Source of the DNA: Thiocapsa roseopersicina
GTDB lineage: Bacteria; Pseudomonadota; Gammaproteobacteria; Chromatiales; Chromatiaceae
Direction of reading: 5' to 3'
Assembly (NCBI RefSeq): GCF_900106925.1
Contig: NZ_FNNZ01000004.1
Span: forward strand, 1-64,000
DNA length: 64,000 nucleotides
The notes beneath the pieces were generated by a model. The model saw only the letters and a program-made list of their open reading frames with translations. It was not told the DNA's origin and did not search any database. Both the position numbers and the translations under genes were made by a program. Below are positions 42,379 through 51,665 of the stretch, piece by piece. Position 1 is the stretch's first letter. Each line of letters starts with the position of its first letter.

Positions 42379-45300
42379 ATGACCGATGCGGCCGTTCCCG
42401 AGGATACAAAGCGTGCCAATGCCGTTGGAGGCCAAACGGAGGACCTGCGCCTGCAACCGGTCATCGCAAAAAAGCTGCGAACTGCGCCGACCAAAGGAAT
42501 CGTCGTCGGCCTCGCCCTTCTCGGACTGCTCGGTCCGAGCTTAGGTCAGGATGTCGCCGCAGCGATCTGCGACTCGGGTGATCTGAGTCCGGGCAACGGC
42601 GAGGACTTGGAGGTCACGGGTCCCTGTCGTGTCGGCCCCGGGATCTATCGCTATCGCGATGTCAACGTCCACAGCGGCGGGACCCTTCAATTCACCGACT
42701 CGGTCGTCGATTTCTGGGCAAGATCCATCCTCGTCGAGAACACCGGCGCACTCATCGCCGGCGGCCCGGGGGCCGGCGCGCGCATCGGCAGCCAAGGGGG
42801 ACGCTTGACCATCTATCTCTATGGCCGCGATCAGGGGGCCGCGCCGTTCGGACATGCGATGGGCGGCGGCGGTGTCGGAATTACCTGCAAGACACCCTTG
42901 ACGCCCGGGATCGGACCTTGCGGGGTCCCGAGCGCAATTTGGGATGGCTCGGACGCGCAAAAACGGGATCTTCCCGGCGGCGTGCGCGATTACTTCTACC
43001 GCTACCATCCCTTGCCGTACGACGGCGGGACGGATGCCGACGGCACCGCGGGCTACTTCGGCTACAAGGTGCTTGCGGTCTCCTACGGCGGAACACTGAG
43101 GCTTTTCGGGGACAAAGGGGCGAGCGACGACGCGACCATGGCACCCGAGGATTCGGGCACCAGTTGGGTCCGACTCTCGACCGATCCGGCCGATCCCGGC
43201 GATCACGGGCTCGATCCCGGAGAAGACCGATTGCATCTGGACCGCCCTGTCGATTGGCAGGTCGGCGACCGCCTTGTGGTCACGACGACGGACTACATGT
43301 CGGGCCACTCCGAGACGCTCGAGATCGCACAGATCATCGATGCCCGGACCATCCGGGTGCGCAACGACTGTCTCGATCAAGACAAACCCGCGCCCTGCGT
43401 TCGGCATTTCCATCGCGGAACCCTCTACGATCTCGGCGAGGCGTCGCATCCGGGGATCAGCCGTCTGGATCTCGCCATCAACGTCGAGGGTGTGCCGGCG
43501 GCGGATACCCGGGCCGCCGTTGCCTTGCTCAGTCGCAGCATCCGCATCCTGTCCGCCGGCGATGCCCTCGGCGAACCTTTTCCGGACGCTTCGGTGTTGG
43601 TGGATTCAACCGAGCAGCCCGGCGAGCAACACCCCTATTATTTCGGCGGTCACACGATCGTACGTCAGGGGGTCGAGCAGTTTCAGGTTCAGGGCGTCGA
43701 GTTCGGTCAACTCGGTCAAGGCGGCCGCATGGGGCACTACCCGGTTCATTTTCATATGGCCCGGATGCTCCCCGCCGACAGCTTCGTCAAGGACAGCTCG
43801 ATCCACGACTCCATGACGCGTTGGGCGGTGCTGCACGCCACCCAAAACCTCACCTTGGCGCGCAACGTAGGCTTCCGCTCCATCGGTCACGGCTATTATC
43901 TCGAAGAGGGTACGGAGACCGACAACCGCCTCTATGCCAACATCGGGATCTCGGCGCGGGCGGCGGTGGACAATGCGGAGAATCCACGCCGAATTCCGGG
44001 CATCCTCGCCTCCCCCGAATTGAAACCGGACATCGACCAGCAGCCGGATTATCGCGGTGCGGAGGTCTTTCCCTACCACTCGGACTTCGACCATCCGTCG
44101 GTGTTCTGGATCATGAACGGCTGGAACGATTTCCAAGGCAACATGGCGGTCGGCGCAGGGACCTGCGGGGCCTGCTATTGGCTGGTGCCGGGTGCGAACA
44201 GCGGCATGTCTCAACAGATGCGCTGGGAATCCTATGCCTCGATGCAGAGCGGCATCGGCAAGGCGGGCACGACCCCCTTGATGCGCTTTCGCGGGAACTA
44301 CTGCTCGACGGCGATGACCTCGTTTCAGACCGTCGGTGACACCACGGCCTGCCTCGGCGTCGATGGCCCGCGCTTTCCCGTATCCGCACCGCAGAACGGC
44401 GCACCCATCGATGTCGTGCTCAATTCCATACCCAATCCGTTGGCACCCGCCCGCCTCCTCGATCTGGGCAAACCCTTGAACAAACCGCCGGTACCGCCCA
44501 CCAAGAACCCGATTGCGGATGACTACTATCCGCTGGTGGATCCGGGCGGACAGCGCTTCGCGACCAGCTGCGATGCCTCGGCGACAGGTGCCGTCGTGGT
44601 CGATCCCGCGACCGGCGCGCTCGATTGCAGCGGGGTGAAGAAGTGCGCGAACGACAATGTCGAAACCAACTGCCAGGTCACGGTGCTCGACCGCTATACC
44701 TCCTCGTTCCATTGGGCCGAAACCAATTTCGCCGCCATCTGGCTTCGCCCGCAATGGTATCTCGTGACCGACAGTGTCCTGACCGATACGCAGAATGCCG
44801 GATTGACCTTCGTCACGGGCGGCGACTATACGCGCTCTTCGGCGATCCGCGGCCATTGGATGCTCTTGCGCAAGAGTGCGCTGATCGGCAACACCCAGCC
44901 CACCAAGGCGCAGGATCCGCTGCATTACAACCCCTACGCCGATCATGCCGGGCCATTCAATCCGGACGGCGCGTCCTGCGACAATCGGATCGCATCCAAC
45001 TACTGCCTCTCGCAGGATCAGGGCATCAGCATGCCGCTGAGCAACTTCGGCGTCATGCAGCGTATGTTCAACATCTACGACGGTCCGGCACAGCAGGAAT
45101 CCAACGCCTATCTGGATATCACGACGACCCCGTTGGCCGGATGCATTCCCAACAACGACCCCGGCATCGGCGGCCACAGCGGCTGTTTCAACAGCGGTTG
45201 GATGTACGGCCGCACACTCGGTATCCCCGGCGTGGGGAGTGACTGTCATCTACCGAATGCCGCGATCGGCTGGAAACAACCCAACGGCTTTTACTATCCT

Positions 45301-46614
45301 CCGGCGTTCCACTCCAATGACCTTTACTTCAATAATGTCGATATCCGTCATTTCGTGATCCAGCCGCTGTTCCTGCCGGACAGCTTCAAAACGGACAAAA
45401 CCTTGGCGCGGTCCGCCTATTGCAATTGGAACGAGGCGATGTTCGACAACTTCACGGACATCGATCGCCAGACGGTTCTCAACGACGACGACGGCTCGAT
45501 GACGGGACTGGCCGATACCATTTCGGTCAATCTGGATCCCTTCTTCAACGCGCCGGTCGAGGCCGTTCAGTGTCTCTCCGACGGCACAGCCAAGACGAGC
45601 CCGTACCAACATGTCACCAGCGTGATCTACCCCGGCTGCGCGGCCAACCAAACCGACATAGGACATGCAGAGCAAACCTGCAACGCGCAGGATTGGGCGA
45701 AGGATTGCGCCAACCAGTTGTGCTATGGGATCCCCATGTACCGTCAACTCGTCACCGGCTCGGAGGCGGCGGCCGAGCGTCCGGGTGCGCAGATCCGGAT
45801 GATGCAGCAGAGCATGTGGCAGCGGAACAACCTGACCGCCAACAAGGGCCTGTATTACATCGACACCACGATGGATGCCGGCACACAACGGGCGGCGGGT
45901 GCCGTGAATCTAAACACGTTCCAACCCGGAGGTGACTATTACCTATTCCTCGTTTACGCCAAGCCCGATACACGACAGACCTATCAGATCTACGTCGGCG
46001 AAGGTGCGGACCGAGCCGAAGTCGAGGGATCCGTCGCCATGGTCAGGACCGGACTCGAGTCACAGCTGCTCGCATTTCAGGAAGGATCCTGGCCCCAAGG
46101 CTGGCGCAAGCGCTACGATCCCGAGGACGGCACCTTGACGCTTGAGTTGGGGATGGAGTTTCCCGAGTTCGCCGCAGCCTATGAGCGTGCCCGAGCCGAT
46201 GCCTGTCAACCGGAAAGCTTCTGCGCCTGGACGGGGACGTCCTGTGGTTGCTCGCAGAGCCTGCTCGACTCGGACCCGGATCTCTATGCGGAATGCCTCG
46301 GCAAAGCGAGCGGCGGCGGATCAAGCGGTACATCGGGACCCATCTGCAGCTGGGCGGGCCGTGACCTGGACTGCCCCGAGGGCGGATGCTACGGCGTGCG
46401 CTTCACGATGCCGTCGATCTTTCATCCGGACAACCTCGGTGGAGTCCTCCAGGCCGACGGCGGTCATCGCCCATCGCCCCTTTGCTTCCGCCGCTCGAGC
46501 GACTGGAATGTCGACTGGAATTTTGCAGATGCCGACATCGCCGGTCCCGAGTGTTATCGGCCGGAGGTCGCGAATCCACCCGATTTTTGCCTCGATCGGA
46601 CGCGGCGTCGGTAG
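42379..46614 (+). CDS. large secreted CEMIP/TMEM2-like G8-domain beta-helix protein
   Basis: The 1411-residue product starts at ATG 42379 after AGGAG, with a long N-region and a hydrophobic signal (KGIVVGLALLGLLGPSLGQDVAAA). Residues about 65-130 resemble a G8 domain (GGTLQFTDSVVDFWARSILVENTGALIAGG). Later landmarks match the animal CEMIP/TMEM2/PKHD1L1 group in order: VDWQVGDRLVVTTTDYMSG, AVALLSRSIRIL, VEFGQLGQGGRMGHYPVHFHM, and SIHDSMTRWAVLHATQNLTL, then NVGFRSIGHGYYLEEGTETDN with parallel-beta-helix character. The C-terminal part is Cys-rich. Animal relatives bind or depolymerise hyaluronan; the bacterial substrate is unknown. The protein is probably exported and possibly surface-bound. Confidence 0.85.
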   Translation: MTDAAVPEDTKRANAVGGQTEDLRLQPVIAKKLRTAPTKGIVVGLALLGLLGPSLGQDVAAAICDSGDLSPGNGEDLEVTGPCRVGPGIYRYRDVNVHSGGTLQFTDSVVDFWARSILVENTGALIAGGPGAGARIGSQGGRLTIYLYGRDQGAAPFGHAMGGGGVGITCKTPLTPGIGPCGVPSAIWDGSDAQKRDLPGGVRDYFYRYHPLPYDGGTDADGTAGYFGYKVLAVSYGGTLRLFGDKGASDDATMAPEDSGTSWVRLSTDPADPGDHGLDPGEDRLHLDRPVDWQVGDRLVVTTTDYMSGHSETLEIAQIIDARTIRVRNDCLDQDKPAPCVRHFHRGTLYDLGEASHPGISRLDLAINVEGVPAADTRAAVALLSRSIRILSAGDALGEPFPDASVLVDSTEQPGEQHPYYFGGHTIVRQGVEQFQVQGVEFGQLGQGGRMGHYPVHFHMARMLPADSFVKDSSIHDSMTRWAVLHATQNLTLARNVGFRSIGHGYYLEEGTETDNRLYANIGISARAAVDNAENPRRIPGILASPELKPDIDQQPDYRGAEVFPYHSDFDHPSVFWIMNGWNDFQGNMAVGAGTCGACYWLVPGANSGMSQQMRWESYASMQSGIGKAGTTPLMRFRGNYCSTAMTSFQTVGDTTACLGVDGPRFPVSAPQNGAPIDVVLNSIPNPLAPARLLDLGKPLNKPPVPPTKNPIADDYYPLVDPGGQRFATSCDASATGAVVVDPATGALDCSGVKKCANDNVETNCQVTVLDRYTSSFHWAETNFAAIWLRPQWYLVTDSVLTDTQNAGLTFVTGGDYTRSSAIRGHWMLLRKSALIGNTQPTKAQDPLHYNPYADHAGPFNPDGASCDNRIASNYCLSQDQGISMPLSNFGVMQRMFNIYDGPAQQESNAYLDITTTPLAGCIPNNDPGIGGHSGCFNSGWMYGRTLGIPGVGSDCHLPNAAIGWKQPNGFYYPPAFHSNDLYFNNVDIRHFVIQPLFLPDSFKTDKTLARSAYCNWNEAMFDNFTDIDRQTVLNDDDGSMTGLADTISVNLDPFFNAPVEAVQCLSDGTAKTSPYQHVTSVIYPGCAANQTDIGHAEQTCNAQDWAKDCANQLCYGIPMYRQLVTGSEAAAERPGAQIRMMQQSMWQRNNLTANKGLYYIDTTMDAGTQRAAGAVNLNTFQPGGDYYLFLVYAKPDTRQTYQIYVGEGADRAEVEGSVAMVRTGLESQLLAFQEGSWPQGWRKRYDPEDGTLTLELGMEFPEFAAAYERARADACQPESFCAWTGTSCGCSQSLLDSDPDLYAECLGKASGGGSSGTSGPICSWAGRDLDCPEGGCYGVRFTMPSIFHPDNLGGVLQADGGHRPSPLCFRRSSDWNVDWNFADADIAGPECYRPEVANPPDFCLDRTRRR

Positions 46615-46734
46615 GCGCAATCCGATCCCGGCTCAAGGCTCAAGACTTATTGAATGTCGTCATTGCGCGATTGACGGTCGACCGATCGATTCCGGTCGAC
46701 ACCCGACACACCATCTCATGACCAGGTAAACACG

Positions 46735-47247
46735 ATGAAAGCGTCCTATATGATCCTAAGCCTGTGCGCCGCACTCGTCGCCACGAGCTATTCTGCCGAC
46801 ACCTTCGCGAGGCGAAACGTGGCGGGCGTGGAGCAAGAGCCACGGATTCAGGAGCTCGCCTCACAGACGGAACAGCAAGCCGCGGAGGCATCAACACTCA
46901 GACCGATTTGGTTCTGCTCGACGCGCTCCATGCGCGGGACCTATCAATACCGGGAAGAGGGCTATTGGGAAGGCGAGCCCTACCGATCCTCCGGATTGGA
47001 GACCTATGATGGTCGAGGGAATATCGTCGGCATGGCAACCGACAGCGATACGGGCGAATCCTATCGCTTCACAGGCACCTACCGGGTCGAAGGGGACTGC
47101 AGCGGCAAAGTGATGTACACCGGCGGTTTCTATTACGATATTTATGTCAGTCCGGACGGTGCTTCCGTCGAATTCATCTCGACCGATTTGGGCACCGTTC
47201 TCTCCGGACCCTCACGGCGCATTTCGACGCGGGACATCGTGAGGTAA
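46735..47247 (+). CDS. small secreted protein of unknown function
   Basis: A 170-residue protein with a signal peptide (MKASYMILSLCAALVATSYSADTFA) and a C-terminal beta-rich domain (YQYREEGYWEGEPYRSSGLETYDGRGNIVG... and RFTGTYRVEGDCSGKVMYTGG) that suggests a small lipocalin- or avidin-like barrel with two Cys. It follows the CEMIP-like gene on the same strand by 120 bp and may be exported with it. I do not recognise the family. Confidence 0.7.
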   Translation: MKASYMILSLCAALVATSYSADTFARRNVAGVEQEPRIQELASQTEQQAAEASTLRPIWFCSTRSMRGTYQYREEGYWEGEPYRSSGLETYDGRGNIVGMATDSDTGESYRFTGTYRVEGDCSGKVMYTGGFYYDIYVSPDGASVEFISTDLGTVLSGPSRRISTRDIVR

Positions 47248-47350
47248 CCCATCGGGCGATCGAACGAGCCTTCGGCCCGGTCGAAATACGTAGTCCATCA
47301 AGATGCGATGCCGACGCCAACAACGCGGCGCCGCTCCTTGACCGGCAACA

Positions 47351-48418
47351 TCATCCAGCCGAGCCGTTTTCGACACGCAGACAGTGCACGCTGAAGAGGC
47401 CCTGCTTATCCGTCCAGACCTGCTCGGCGACGAAGCCGGCATCACCGGCGAGTCGATGGAAGTGGTCGATCCCGTACTTATACGAATTCTCGGTATGAAT
47501 CGTCTCGCCGGCACGAAAATCGAAAGTGCTTCCCGCCACCTCCGCGCGCTGCTCGACCCGGCTCACCAGGTGCATCTCCACGCGACTCGAGTCGGTATCG
47601 AAGAAGGCCCGATGCGTGAAGGCATCCAGATCGAAGTTGCCCTCCAGCTCGCGGTTGATGCGTGTCAACAGGTTGAGATTGAATGCCGCGGTCACGCCTT
47701 GGGCGTCGTCGTAGGCCGCATTGAGGATCGCCGGATCCTTGGGCAAGTCGACCCCGATCAGAAGCCGTCCGCCGGTGCCTAGCAGCTCGGCCACCCGACC
47801 GAGCAGGAGGCGCGCATCGTCGGGGTCAAAGTTCCCGATGCTGGAACCCGGAAAGAAGGCGGCTAGGTCGGTCCAGTCCGGCTCCATGGGGAGCTTGAAA
47901 GGGGCCGAATAATCCGCGCAGGCCGCGCGGATCGACAGACCCGGGAAACGCTCGGCCAGGGCATGGGCAGACTCCAACAGGTGCTCTTTGGAGATATCCA
48001 CGGGCATGTAGACGCTCGGCTGCAGCGCGGCGAGCAGGGTTTGGATCTTGAGACTGCTGCCGCTTCCGAGCTCGATCAGGACGTTGTCCCGGCCAATCAG
48101 GTCCGCCATCTCGGAGCCGTATTCGCGCAGGATCCCGATCTCGGTGCGCGTCGGGTAATACTCGGGCAGCTCGGTGATGGCGTCGAAGAGCTGCGAGCCG
48201 CGCTGGTCGTAGAAGAGCTTGGGCGACAGGCGCTTGGCCGGACGTCCCAGCCCTTCCAAGACCTCGGCGCGCACGTCCGCCGGGGTCGGGCGGTAATCGA
48301 AGAACCGGATCGAGCCCGGGGTCTGCAGCGAGCGGCGTTGGTTTGACGCCTCCCGGTCCGTCGTCTCCTGCGGGAACAGCTCCGTCTCGGAGCGTTGCAA
48401 GGCGCTGAATTGGGTCAT
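47351..48418 (-). CDS. egtD: L-histidine N(alpha)-methyltransferase (ergothioneine biosynthesis)
   Basis: EgtD trimethylates histidine to hercynine using S-adenosylmethionine. The 355-residue protein has RLSPKLFYDQRGSQLFDAITELPEYYPTRTE, the SAM loop VLIELGSGSSLKIQTLLAAL, YMPVDISKEHLLE and FFPGSSIGNFDPDDA, then NLNLLTRINRELEGNFDLDAF and the ending IHTENSYKYGID. ATG 48418 overlaps the egtB stop (ATGA), so the two genes are translationally coupled. Confidence 0.95.
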   Translation of the reverse strand: MTQFSALQRSETELFPQETTDREASNQRRSLQTPGSIRFFDYRPTPADVRAEVLEGLGRPAKRLSPKLFYDQRGSQLFDAITELPEYYPTRTEIGILREYGSEMADLIGRDNVLIELGSGSSLKIQTLLAALQPSVYMPVDISKEHLLESAHALAERFPGLSIRAACADYSAPFKLPMEPDWTDLAAFFPGSSIGNFDPDDARLLLGRVAELLGTGGRLLIGVDLPKDPAILNAAYDDAQGVTAAFNLNLLTRINRELEGNFDLDAFTHRAFFDTDSSRVEMHLVSRVEQRAEVAGSTFDFRAGETIHTENSYKYGIDHFHRLAGDAGFVAEQVWTDKQGLFSVHCLRVENGSAG

Positions 48419-49722
48419 GGTGTCGTCTCCGCGAGTCGAAATCCCTTGAACTGCCAGCGCTCTTGGGGATAGAAAAAGTTGCGATAGCTTGCCCGAAGGT
48501 GATCCTGCGAGCTGGCGCAGGAGCCGCCCCGCAGCACCATCTGATTGCACATGAACTTGCCGTTGTACTCGCCGAGCGCACCAGCCGCCGCCTGATAGCC
48601 CGGATAGGGCAGATAGGCGGATGCCGTCCACTCCCAGACATCGCCGAAGAGCTGCATGAGCCCACCTGCTTGATCCGAGGCGCTGCGCTCGGCGGGACGT
48701 GGATGGAGATACCCCTCGCCGACGAAGTTGCCTTTGACGAGGGCACCTTCCGCGGCATGCTCCCACTCGGCCTCGGTCGGGAGCCGCTTGCCGGCCCAGG
48801 TCGCGAAGGCGTCGGCCTCGTAGTAGCTGACGTGACAGACCGGCTCGGCCGGATTCAGCGGACGCATCCCGCCCAGCGTCATGATCTGCCAGTCGCCGTC
48901 GATCTCCTCCCAATAGAGCGGGGACTGCCAGCCCTCCTTGCGAACCGTCGCCCATCCGTCGGACAACCAAAGGGCCGGATCGCGATACCCGCCGTCGTCG
49001 ATGAATTGTCGAAATTCGCCATTGGTTACGGGTCGATCGGCAAGGGCATAGGGTGCAAGAAAGGTACGATGACGCGGGCCTTCGTTGTCGTAGGAAAACC
49101 CCGGCCCAAGCGCACCGATCTCGACCAGTCCGCCCTCGAAACCGACCCACTGCAGCGGATCCGGATCGGTCGGCGGGGCGTGGGGCAAGTCATCGCGGTA
49201 GGCGGGCCGCAATGGGCTGTAGGCGAAATTGCCCTTGATGTCGGTCACCAAGAGCTCTTGGTGTTGCTGCTCGTGATGCAGGCCGATATGGAGTCGATGC
49301 ACGACGCTCACCCAGTCGGCAGACGGGCAGTCGGCAAGAAGCCTGAGCATCGCATCGTCGACATGATGCCGGTAGTCGTAGACCTCGGCAACTGTCGGCC
49401 TGGACAGGAGTCCGCGCTCGGGTCGCGGCCAAAAGCCACTTCCGGTCTGCTCGTAGTAGCTGTTGAAGAGGTAATCGAACCGCGGGTGAAAGACCCGGTA
49501 GCCGGGCAGGAAGGGCCGCAGCAGGAAGGTCTCGTAGAACCAGGAGACATGGGCCAGATGCCACTTCGGCGGGCTGGTCTCGATCCGGGTTTGGAGCATG
49601 TAATCTTCGATCACGAGCGGCTTGCACAGCTGCTCGGTCAGGGCGCGAACGCGCCGGAAGTCACCCGACAGATCCGACCGCACGGCGGCGTCCTGGTGGG
49701 CACTAGCGGGTTGAAGGGACAT
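48415..49722 (-). CDS. egtB: ergothioneine biosynthesis sulfoxide synthase EgtB
   Basis: EgtB is a non-heme iron enzyme that oxidatively joins hercynine and a thiol to give the sulfoxide precursor of ergothioneine. The 435-residue protein has an N-terminal DinB-like domain with metal-binding histidines in HLAHVSWFYETFLL and HRLHIGLHHEQQHQELLVTD. The C-terminal formylglycine-generating-enzyme-like domain ends RGGSCASSQDHLRASYRNFFYPQERWQFKGFRL in overlapping motifs. ATG 49722 has a purine-rich leader; ATG 49761 is an alternative. The C-S lyase step (EgtE) is not in the window. Confidence 0.94.
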   Translation of the reverse strand: MSLQPASAHQDAAVRSDLSGDFRRVRALTEQLCKPLVIEDYMLQTRIETSPPKWHLAHVSWFYETFLLRPFLPGYRVFHPRFDYLFNSYYEQTGSGFWPRPERGLLSRPTVAEVYDYRHHVDDAMLRLLADCPSADWVSVVHRLHIGLHHEQQHQELLVTDIKGNFAYSPLRPAYRDDLPHAPPTDPDPLQWVGFEGGLVEIGALGPGFSYDNEGPRHRTFLAPYALADRPVTNGEFRQFIDDGGYRDPALWLSDGWATVRKEGWQSPLYWEEIDGDWQIMTLGGMRPLNPAEPVCHVSYYEADAFATWAGKRLPTEAEWEHAAEGALVKGNFVGEGYLHPRPAERSASDQAGGLMQLFGDVWEWTASAYLPYPGYQAAAGALGEYNGKFMCNQMVLRGGSCASSQDHLRASYRNFFYPQERWQFKGFRLAETTP

Positions 49723-49799
49723 GTGAGTCTCGCTCTCGGTCGTTGACGGATCGGGTTCCATAGACACGTGCAGCCGAAGCGGCGACTCCTCGGGCTTCA

Positions 49800-50400
49800 G
49801 GATTGACCCGAACCGCTCGATGCCTCACCGCCGAGCTCGGGATGTCGGGAAAGTATGGTGCGCCGGCGGTCAGCGCTTAGCCGACGGCGATCATCCATCA
49901 CCGGCTCGCTGGCAATGGTGCGTCCAGGTCGCCGGATTTCCAGCGTGGGAACGAAGAAGATGAGGTTCTCCTTGACCTAATCGATCATCGCCGGCGTGAT
50001 CGGGCGGCTGCGATCACGGCCATCGAGTATCTTCGGCAAGGTCCAGAGAGGCGGGTGTTCCGGACGCCAGCTTGCCTCCCTTGGTCAGGATCTCGCGGGC
50101 GAAGGCGTTGTCGCCGTCGTTCAGCACCGACTGAAATCCGGTCGCGAGTGCCGCGAAGTCTTTGGGGATGATGAAATTACCGAGCGCACGTGAGCGGGGC
50201 AGTTACGCCTCCAATCGTGGCCGCTATCGGCTCGGATCCGGCCTTGATGTTCAAGCGGTGCCGCACAATCCCGGCGACAAGGATTTTGCGGGTTGAAGGC
50301 ACGCTGGTATAGGGAAGCGCGACGGACACCCCATCTACGCCGATGAAGCCGTAATCGATCAACCGCATCGCCGGGACCTCTCGCGGGTTCGGGCGCTGGA
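49800..50400 (-). pseudogene. decayed DNA with broken minus-strand coding remnants
   Basis: About 685 bp separate egtB from the next gene, with no intact gene. On the minus strand, several protein-like stretches lie in different frames. Reading downward from 50368 there is MRLIDYGFIGVDGVSVALPY..., then around 50190-50040 a frame reading NFIIPKDFAALATGFQSVLN and KGGKLASGTPAS. Around 50040-49920 comes KILDGRDRSRPITPAMID, a TAG stop, and VKENLIFFVPTLEI. Taken together they look like one gene (or two) inactivated by frameshifts and a stop. I cannot identify the parent family. Confidence 0.4.
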
Positions 50401-50407
50401 GCAGCCG

Positions 50408-51070
50408 ATGACCCGCACCCCGTTCTTCCCGAAATTCTCCGACCTGCCCGCCGAGATCCCGATCTTTCCCTTGTCCGGAGCCGTGGTCATGCCGAGAGTT
50501 CAGTTACCGCTCAACATTTTCGAGCCTCGCTACGTCAGCATGGTGACGGATGCATTGGCATCGAATCACCTCATCGGCATGATTCAGCCCACCAGCGAGA
50601 CCATGACCGATGAGGTGCCGGAAATCCATCGCATCGGTTGCGCCGGTCGAATCACCTCGTACAGCGAGACGACCGACGGCAGAATCGTCCTGGTACTGAC
50701 CGGGGTGTGCCGCTTCCAAGTCATCAGCGAGATCGCCGAGGAGCACGGCTATCGGCGGGTCCGTGCGGACTGGGAGCGGTTCGCGGCGGACTATCAGGAG
50801 AACGACTCTCCGATTGCCGACCGCAAAGGATTCTTAACCTCGCTGAAGGCCTACTGTGCGTTGCGCGGTGTTGAGGTCCCCTGGGAGGACGTCGAGCAGA
50901 TGGCCGACAAGGACCTGACCAACCTTCTGTGTGCACACCTCCCGCTGAGCCCGGAGGACAAGCAGGCATTGATCGAGACCCTCCCGACGGGTGACCGGGC
51001 CGCGCTGATGCGGGGGCTTTTGGATATGTCCGCGGCGGCGAGCATGGATACCGCCGAGCACCGCCACTGA
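50408..51070 (+). CDS. Lon protease substrate-binding (LON-N) domain protein
   Basis: A 220-residue stand-alone LON-N domain: IPIFPLSGAVVMPRVQLPLNIFEPRYVSMVTDAL and the following IGMIQ, RIGCAGRITSYSETTDGRIVLVLTG and CRFQVISEI. It lacks the AAA+ and protease parts of Lon and is therefore the YcjX-neighbour-type 'peptidase S16' family seen in proteobacteria; substrate delivery or a chaperone-like role is speculative. ATG 50408. The TGA stop is the first triplet of an inverted-repeat element. Confidence 0.92.
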   Translation: MTRTPFFPKFSDLPAEIPIFPLSGAVVMPRVQLPLNIFEPRYVSMVTDALASNHLIGMIQPTSETMTDEVPEIHRIGCAGRITSYSETTDGRIVLVLTGVCRFQVISEIAEEHGYRRVRADWERFAADYQENDSPIADRKGFLTSLKAYCALRGVEVPWEDVEQMADKDLTNLLCAHLPLSPEDKQALIETLPTGDRAALMRGLLDMSAAASMDTAEHRH

Positions 51071-51154
51071 ACCGCGCCCGACAGGGGTATTTCACCCGTC
51101 GGAAATCGGCGCCGCCTCGCCTCCGCGAACAACCTTCCGTGATGACGCGGCTCA
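51068..51154. repeat. 85-bp-class inverted-repeat element, copy 7 (single)
   Basis: An 87-bp unit beginning TGAACCGCGCC, whose TGA is the stop of the LON-domain gene, and ending GACGCGGCTCA. The match between arms is imperfect here (GGC against GGT), so this copy is slightly decayed. Confidence 0.75.
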
Positions 51155-51168
51155 GGAAGTCGGGTGTA

Positions 51169-51196
51169 TGTGCAGACTCGGGTTTGTGTGCAGACT
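51169..51196. repeat. short direct repeat upstream of iscA
   Basis: TGTGCAGACT occurs twice, at 51169-51178 and 51187-51196, an 18-bp period, in the gap before iscA. The spacing is near two helical turns and could suit a regulator binding on one face, but no factor is implied. Confidence 0.35.
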
Positions 51197-51304
51197 GAAT
51201 CGTAGCCGATCCAGAACCGCCCCCTGTGTTGGCGTCGCTGCCGAGGGGCCGGTTGCCGATATGTACGGGGTTGAAAAACCCTGATCCGAGCTTAGTTCCC
51301 AGAG

Positions 51305-51319
51305 TTGTCGAGTCGACAA
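51305..51319. promoter_or_regulatory. perfect palindrome just upstream of iscA
   Basis: TTGTCGA-G-TCGACAA is a perfect 7-1-7 palindrome, 20 bp before the iscA start. Its position between the promoter and ribosome site suits an operator or a 5' leader hairpin. It does not match the IscR consensus that I know. Confidence 0.45.
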
Positions 51320-51338
51320 TGATAAAGGGGCAATACCA

Positions 51339-51665
51339 ATGGCAGTGACACTGACCGAAGCCGCGGCGAAACACGTCGCCGGAATGCTCAGCAAACGCGG
51401 ACACGGTCTTGGCTTGCGCGTCGGCACGCGCAAGAGCGGCTGTACCGGCTTCGCTTACGATGTGGATTACGCGGACGGGGTCGATCCGGCCGATCGGGTC
51501 TTCGAGAGTTATGGCGTGAAGGTCGTCGTCGATGAAGACAGTCTCGTTCGCATCGACGGTATGGAGATCGATTTCGTCCGGTCCAGCCTGCTCAATCAGG
51601 GCTTCGAGTTCCGCAACCCCAAGGTGAAGGATACCTGCGGGTGTGGAGAATCCTTCAGCGTCTGA
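51339..51665 (+). CDS. iscA: A-type iron-sulfur carrier protein
   Basis: A-type carriers receive Fe-S clusters from scaffolds and pass them to apoproteins. The 108-residue protein has the three ligand cysteines Cys35 (RKSGCTGFAY), Cys100 and Cys102 (DTCGCGESF), and the whole IscA-like core (VTLTEAAAKHVAGML). It is outside any isc operon: the neighbours are a LON-domain gene and sufE. Symbol choice between iscA and sufA is uncertain; ErpA is less likely. Its TGA stop is the first triplet of an inverted-repeat element. Confidence 0.93.
   Translation: MAVTLTEAAAKHVAGMLSKRGHGLGLRVGTRKSGCTGFAYDVDYADGVDPADRVFESYGVKVVVDEDSLVRIDGMEIDFVRSSLLNQGFEFRNPKVKDTCGCGESFSV

Noticed and set aside
43606-45249. 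547-codon open frame on the minus strand inside the CEMIP-like gene
   Set aside because: The plus strand encodes conserved CEMIP/TMEM2 motifs exactly here; the reverse translation has none.
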